Position numbers and translations under genes: made by a program. From contig JAILDD010000161.1 in assembly GCA_024689605.1 (NCBI GenBank), positions 1 to 6,387 on the forward strand: DNA of 6,387 nt, given 5' to 3'. This DNA is from Lachnospiraceae bacterium (lineage in GTDB: Bacteria; Bacillota_A; Clostridia; Lachnospirales; Lachnospiraceae). How positions within the stretch are numbered: the stretch's first letter is position 1; each line of letters begins with the position of its first letter. This document shows, in pieces, positions 5,475 to 6,387 of the stretch. Under the pieces are notes generated by a model. It did no database searches and was not told the origin of the DNA. It saw only the letters and a program-made list of their open reading frames with translations.

Positions 5475-5479
5475 TTATC

Positions 5480-6387
5480 ATGGCAAAACTAAATTATGAA
5501 GTATTGGAAAAATCAGGTTACGACGGATATATCTTAAGGGAAGCACCGGTAAAAATGCTGCAGTTCGGAGAGGGTAATTTTCTCCGTGCCTTCGTTGATT
5601 ACTTTTTCGATATGTCAAACGAAAAGGCAGGATGGAATGGAAAGGTTGCACTGCTTCAGCCTATAGCACAGGGGCTTTCAGACCTGATCAATGAGCAGGA
5701 AGGTCTTTATACCCTGTATCTGCGTGGTTCTGAGAAGGGTGAGAAGGTTGACCGCAAGCGTGTAATCTCTGTAGTAGATAAGTGCTACAGCCCTGTTAAA
5801 GACTGGGATGCTGTAAAGGAGATCGCTAAGAGTGCAGATCTTGAGTATGTTTCCAGCAATACAACAGAGGCCGGAATAGTTTACGATCCCGAGTCAAAAC
5901 CCGACCAGGTACCTCCTGCATCATTCCCTGCAAAGCTTGCAGTGCTTCTTCATGAGCGTTTCCTCGCAGGCGGCAAGGGGCTTGTGATCCTTTCCTGCGA
6001 GCTTATTGATAATAACGGTAAAGAATTACAGAAGATCATCCTTAAGCACATCGATGATTGGGGATGGGGCGAGGACTTCAAGAAATGGATAAATGAGGAT
6101 TGCCTCTTCTGTTCTACACTTGTAGACCGTATTGTTCCCGGACGTATCCGTGATCCAAAGGAAGTAGAAGAGCTTGAGAAGATTAATGGTTATGAAGATC
6201 CTCTTCTGGATGTAGGTGAAGTATTCGGTGTATGGTATATTGAAGGTCCTGAATGGCTTGCTGAAAAGCTTCCTTTCAAGAAGGCAGGTGTCAATGTTCA
6301 TGTAGTACCCGATGTTACTCCTTACAAAAAGCGTAAGGTTCGCATCTTAAATGGTGCTCACACAGGATTCGTACTGGGTGCATATCT
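5480..6387 (+). CDS. uxaB: Tagaturonate reductase (altronate oxidoreductase), 5' part, cut by window end
   Basis: The frame stays open from ATG 5480 to the window edge and gives 302 complete codons of a family of about 480 residues, so roughly the last third is missing. The protein belongs to the long-chain mannitol dehydrogenase family and reduces D-tagaturonate to D-altronate with NADH in the cytoplasm. The nucleotide-binding segment LQFGEGNFLRAFVDYFFD is near residue 27. It is followed by SSNTTEAGI, SCELIDNNG and STLVDRIVPG, which match UxaB better than the fructuronate reductase UxuB. The catalytic pattern K-x4-N-x2-H is present as Lys286, Asn291 and His294 in KVRILNGAHTG. It directly follows uxaC in the pathway, and the gap between the genes is 300 nt. 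UxuB remains a less likely alternative. No frameshift or internal stop is seen. Confidence 0.93.
   Translation, partial: MAKLNYEVLEKSGYDGYILREAPVKMLQFGEGNFLRAFVDYFFDMSNEKAGWNGKVALLQPIAQGLSDLINEQEGLYTLYLRGSEKGEKVDRKRVISVVDKCYSPVKDWDAVKEIAKSADLEYVSSNTTEAGIVYDPESKPDQVPPASFPAKLAVLLHERFLAGGKGLVILSCELIDNNGKELQKIILKHIDDWGWGEDFKKWINEDCLFCSTLVDRIVPGRIRDPKEVEELEKINGYEDPLLDVGEVFGVWYIEGPEWLAEKLPFKKAGVNVHVVPDVTPYKKRKVRILNGAHTGFVLGAY

Larger units (their letters stand above)
5180..5479. other. Structured uxaC-uxaB intergenic region
   Basis: The 300-nt gap has no credible gene. It contains a small hairpin after uxaC (5191-5206), a strong 55-nt imperfect hairpin (5248-5302), a TGTTCG/CGAACA dyad (5361-5375), copy D of the dispersed repeat and then an AT-rich run into the uxaB ribosome binding site. 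I find no full operator and no convincing -35/-10 pair, so uxaB may be read through from the uxaC promoter. The gap is long for an operon and unusually rich in inverted repeats. Confidence 0.6.

Overview
The window looks like a carbohydrate-utilisation locus from a moderately AT-rich Gram-positive anaerobe, most likely a clostridial Lachnospiraceae-type plant-fibre degrader. The grounds are strong AGGAGG-type ribosome binding sites, a LacI/CcpA-style regulator with TGTAAGCGCTTACA operators, and protein sequence style. No 16S rRNA or other marker gene is present, so the organism is inferred only.

Layout, all genes on the + strand: (1) 1-141, the 3' end of an SDR gene resembling KduD (2-dehydro-3-deoxy-D-gluconate 5-dehydrogenase). 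(2) 232-1821, a cytoplasmic GH43 glycoside hydrolase, closed by a hairpin terminator that starts on its last stop-codon base. (3) 1822-2454, a long non-coding stretch with two LacI/cre-type operators, a 12-nt direct repeat and a composite 62-nt inverted repeat. (4) 2455-3471, a LacI-family regulator. (5) 3472-3748, a control region holding a dispersed repeat, a good sigma-A promoter (TTGACA-17-TATAAC) and an operator over the predicted transcription start. (6) 3749-5179, uxaC, uronate isomerase. (7) 5180-5479, a 300-nt gap with a strong 55-nt hairpin, smaller dyads and another repeat copy. (8) 5480-6387, the first 302 codons of uxaB, tagaturonate reductase, cut by the window end.

The genes fit pectin/uronate catabolism. 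UxaC converts D-galacturonate to tagaturonate (and D-glucuronate to fructuronate). UxaB reduces tagaturonate to altronate, which altronate dehydratase (not seen here) would turn into 2-keto-3-deoxygluconate (KDG). KduD reaches KDG from the unsaturated-uronate branch. The GH43 enzyme probably trims arabinose- or xylose-containing side-chain oligomers that have been imported. The LacI-family protein is the obvious local regulator; the operators also fit the CcpA cre consensus, so the two inputs cannot be separated from sequence alone.

I see no defence system, mobile element, CRISPR array, tRNA or rRNA. The proteins are of recognisable families. The less explained signal is in the intergenic DNA: a same-orientation dispersed motif (core TTCYGAACAG, extended GACAKGTTCYGAACAGKWAC) in all three large gaps, and two long imperfect hairpins without U-tracts.
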